A DNA stretch of 64,000 nt from contig CAJJAO010000005.1 in NCBI GenBank assembly GCA_905182265.1, positions 18,930 to 82,929 of the forward strand, written 5' to 3'. Under the pieces are notes generated by a model, which saw only the letters and a program-made list of their open reading frames with translations, was not told where the DNA came from and searched no databases. Both the position numbers and the translations under genes were made by a program. Source of the stretch: a gamma proteobacterium HTCC2207. GTDB lineage: Bacteria; Pseudomonadota; Gammaproteobacteria; Pseudomonadales; Porticoccaceae. How positions within the stretch are numbered: position 1 is the first letter of the stretch; each line of letters starts with the position of its first letter. Below are positions 62,955 through 64,000 of this stretch, piece after piece.

Positions 62955-63285
62955 GCTATTACATCCTGTAATAATTTGACCGCTTCCCTTACGGCTTTTC
63001 ATAAGGTTAGCCTAGCGTCGACACAACCGCCATCTTTGGCAGATTAGTTAGGCATACTGCCCCGCAGAATACCCAGAAGTGGAGGGCGGCAGCACGGTTC
63101 ATTCACCCATCGCAGTCTATGGATATTGGGCAGAGGGGTATGTTTCGAGCAGAGATCGATATGGCAGAAGCTTTCAAAGTGAAAACGGAAAAATGCGCTC
63201 CGCTCGTTAGCGAGTTGTATGAAGTGACCGGCGCCTTTGGACCCATTGTCTGAATAGCCTTACGAATAGGTGAGGTACAGAAAAA
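62955..63285. other. Gene-free gap with a possible gene remnant
   Basis: The only open stretch of note is a plus-strand frame at about 63118-63252 (about 44 codons, ending TGA at 63250-63252). It has sensible amino-acid composition (MFRAEIDMAEAFKV, CAPLVSELYEVTGAFGPIV) but no ribosome binding site and no recognisable family. It may be the decayed end of an old gene. The rest shows nothing supportable. Confidence 0.3.
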
Positions 63286-64000
63286 TTACTTTTCTGCTTT
63301 TGGCGCACCTGCTTTTTGTGCCCTGGCTTCTTGTGCCGGTGCTTCTTGTGCCCCTGCCTCTTGTGCCCCTGCTTTCTGTGCCCCTACTTTCTGTGCCCCT
63401 GCTTCTTGCGCCCCTGCTTTCTGTATTGCCAATGTCTGCGCCACATATACCGCAACATCGCGTAATTGCGAATCAGAAAGTATCTCTTTGAAGGAGGGCA
63501 TTTTGCCTTTTCCTTCGGTAGCCGCTAAAGCAACAACATCAGCCGAGGTGACGGCGGTGATGTTCGGACCAACACCGTGACTGCCGCCGCCGTCGTTACC
63601 ATGACAGGACGAACAATAGACGGAATAAACTGCTTTACCAGCCTCAACATTAGCTTGCTCAATGGCTACGCTAGGAATTGAATCAGAGCCTGGCGCTCTA
63701 CCCGGCCCCATTTTCCCGTCCAATGAAAACAACCACACACTGTCTCCTGATGGCGTACCAGCAAATAGATTACCGGCGGAATACACAACCACTTTTTGTT
63801 TACCCTTGTGCTCAAAGGTCGTGGCTGGTGCGTTGACGCCAGCACCGGTTTGAAAATTCCACAATTGATCACCGGTAGTAGAATCCAACGCCGTTAAGTC
63901 TCCGTCATTGCGTCCGACAAAGACTAAATCGCCAGCAGTGTTAATAGAGCCACTCCAGCAACTGTCTTTCCAACGCTGACTCCAGACGACTTTATTAGTA
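63286..64000 (-). CDS. PQQ-dependent dehydrogenase with C-terminal cytochrome c (5' end outside the window)
   Basis: The frame is open to the right edge, so only the C-terminal ~237 residues are seen. The first part shows tryptophan-docking blades of a quinoprotein propeller (WKDSCWSGSINTAGDLVFVG, LTALDSTTGDQLWNFQTGAG, VVYSAGNLFAGTPSGDSVW). Then comes a class I cytochrome c domain with CSSCHG heme binding and axial Met in GKGKMPSFKEIL. The layout is that of type II quinohemoprotein alcohol dehydrogenases, periplasmic and feeding electrons to the respiratory chain. It ends in an Ala/Gln-rich tail of pentad repeats. Confidence 0.88.
   Translation of the reverse strand, partial: TNKVVWSQRWKDSCWSGSINTAGDLVFVGRNDGDLTALDSTTGDQLWNFQTGAGVNAPATTFEHKGKQKVVVYSAGNLFAGTPSGDSVWLFSLDGKMGPGRAPGSDSIPSVAIEQANVEAGKAVYSVYCSSCHGNDGGGSHGVGPNITAVTSADVVALAATEGKGKMPSFKEILSDSQLRDVAVYVAQTLAIQKAGAQEAGAQKVGAQKAGAQEAGAQEAPAQEARAQKAGAPKAEK
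63289..63423 (-). repeat. Nine 15-bp (pentapeptide) repeats at the dehydrogenase C-terminus
   Basis: The last 45 residues read as nine pentads of the form QKAGA or QEAGA with variants (QKVGA, QEAPA, QEARA, PKAEK). They are encoded by 15-bp units such as CCCCTGCTTCTTGTG on the plus strand. The tail is unusual for this enzyme family and looks like in-frame tandem duplication; it may be a flexible linker or be variable between strains. Confidence 0.9.

Noticed and set aside
63118..63252. A real small gene in the gap before the dehydrogenase
   Set aside because: It has no ribosome binding site, no recognised family and no partner. It is kept only as a possible remnant in the gap description.
63270..63491. 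Plus-strand open frame rich in Leu/Val/Pro repeats opposite the dehydrogenase tail
   Set aside because: It is the antisense reading of the 15-bp repeats in the quinoprotein C-terminus. It has no ribosome binding site, and the other strand carries a recognisable cytochrome c domain.

Overview
The window reads as chromosomal DNA of a marine, light-exploiting gammaproteobacterium, most like the SAR92 / Porticoccaceae group. This placement is an inference from the gene families and the gene order nrdR-ribD-ribE-ribBA-ribH-nusB-thiL-pgpA; no 16S or marker tree was possible. Genes are densely packed with many 1-11 bp overlaps. No tRNA, rRNA, CRISPR array, prophage or insertion sequence was seen.

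Layout. 1-9.9 kb (minus strand): a one-domain asparaginase, PepQ-like prolidase, a MATE exporter, a dicarboxylate/glutamate-type symporter, a TonB-dependent receptor (TBDR), a BKACE-type beta-keto acid cleavage enzyme and a class III aminotransferase, with a LysR regulator just upstream. 11.3-12.7 kb: an ECF sigma factor and its ChrR-type zinc anti-sigma factor. 12.9-14.3 kb: hisF and ribA. 14.4-23.7 kb: two tandem, paralogous RND pump/adaptor pairs. 23.8-30.0 kb: the riboflavin/nusB/thiL/pgpA cluster with nrdR. 30.1-33.6 kb: a Nudix hydrolase, glyA and rlmD. 33.8-40.5 kb: a cytochrome b561 with two YceI proteins, an SDR-DCC-DUF3429 operon, and a divergent pair of blue-light flavoproteins (DASH cryptochrome and Fe-S photolyase). 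40.5-49.3 kb: a serine hydrolase, then a complete proteorhodopsin and retinal gene set (PR, crtE, crtI, crtB, crtY, blh, idi). 49.5-53.3 kb: rubrerythrin, a GlpC-like Fe-S protein, DUF3501, an acyl-CoA hydrolase and a CPXCG protein. 53.7-64 kb: a second TBDR, YaeQ, an MFS transporter, a penicillin-acylase lipoprotein, an RbgA-type GTPase, a two-repeat lipoprotein, and the C-terminal part of a PQQ dehydrogenase fused to cytochrome c.

How it fits together. The strongest system-level signal is a candidate light / singlet-oxygen circuit. A sigma-ChrR pair keeps all the known zinc ligands. A promoter-like element (GATCCAA-N14-CGTAAC) occurs in front of the sigma gene and again, with the same spacing, in front of the DASH/Fe-S photolyase operon. 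The proteorhodopsin-retinal operon lies nearby. The strongest unexplained signal is a set of 11-20 bp imperfect tandem repeats in many intergenic gaps. They often begin at the stop codon of the upstream gene and carry TAA/TAG in each unit. One of them supplies the ribosome binding site of thiL, whose reading frame has no ATG, GTG or TTG start and appears to begin with CTG.
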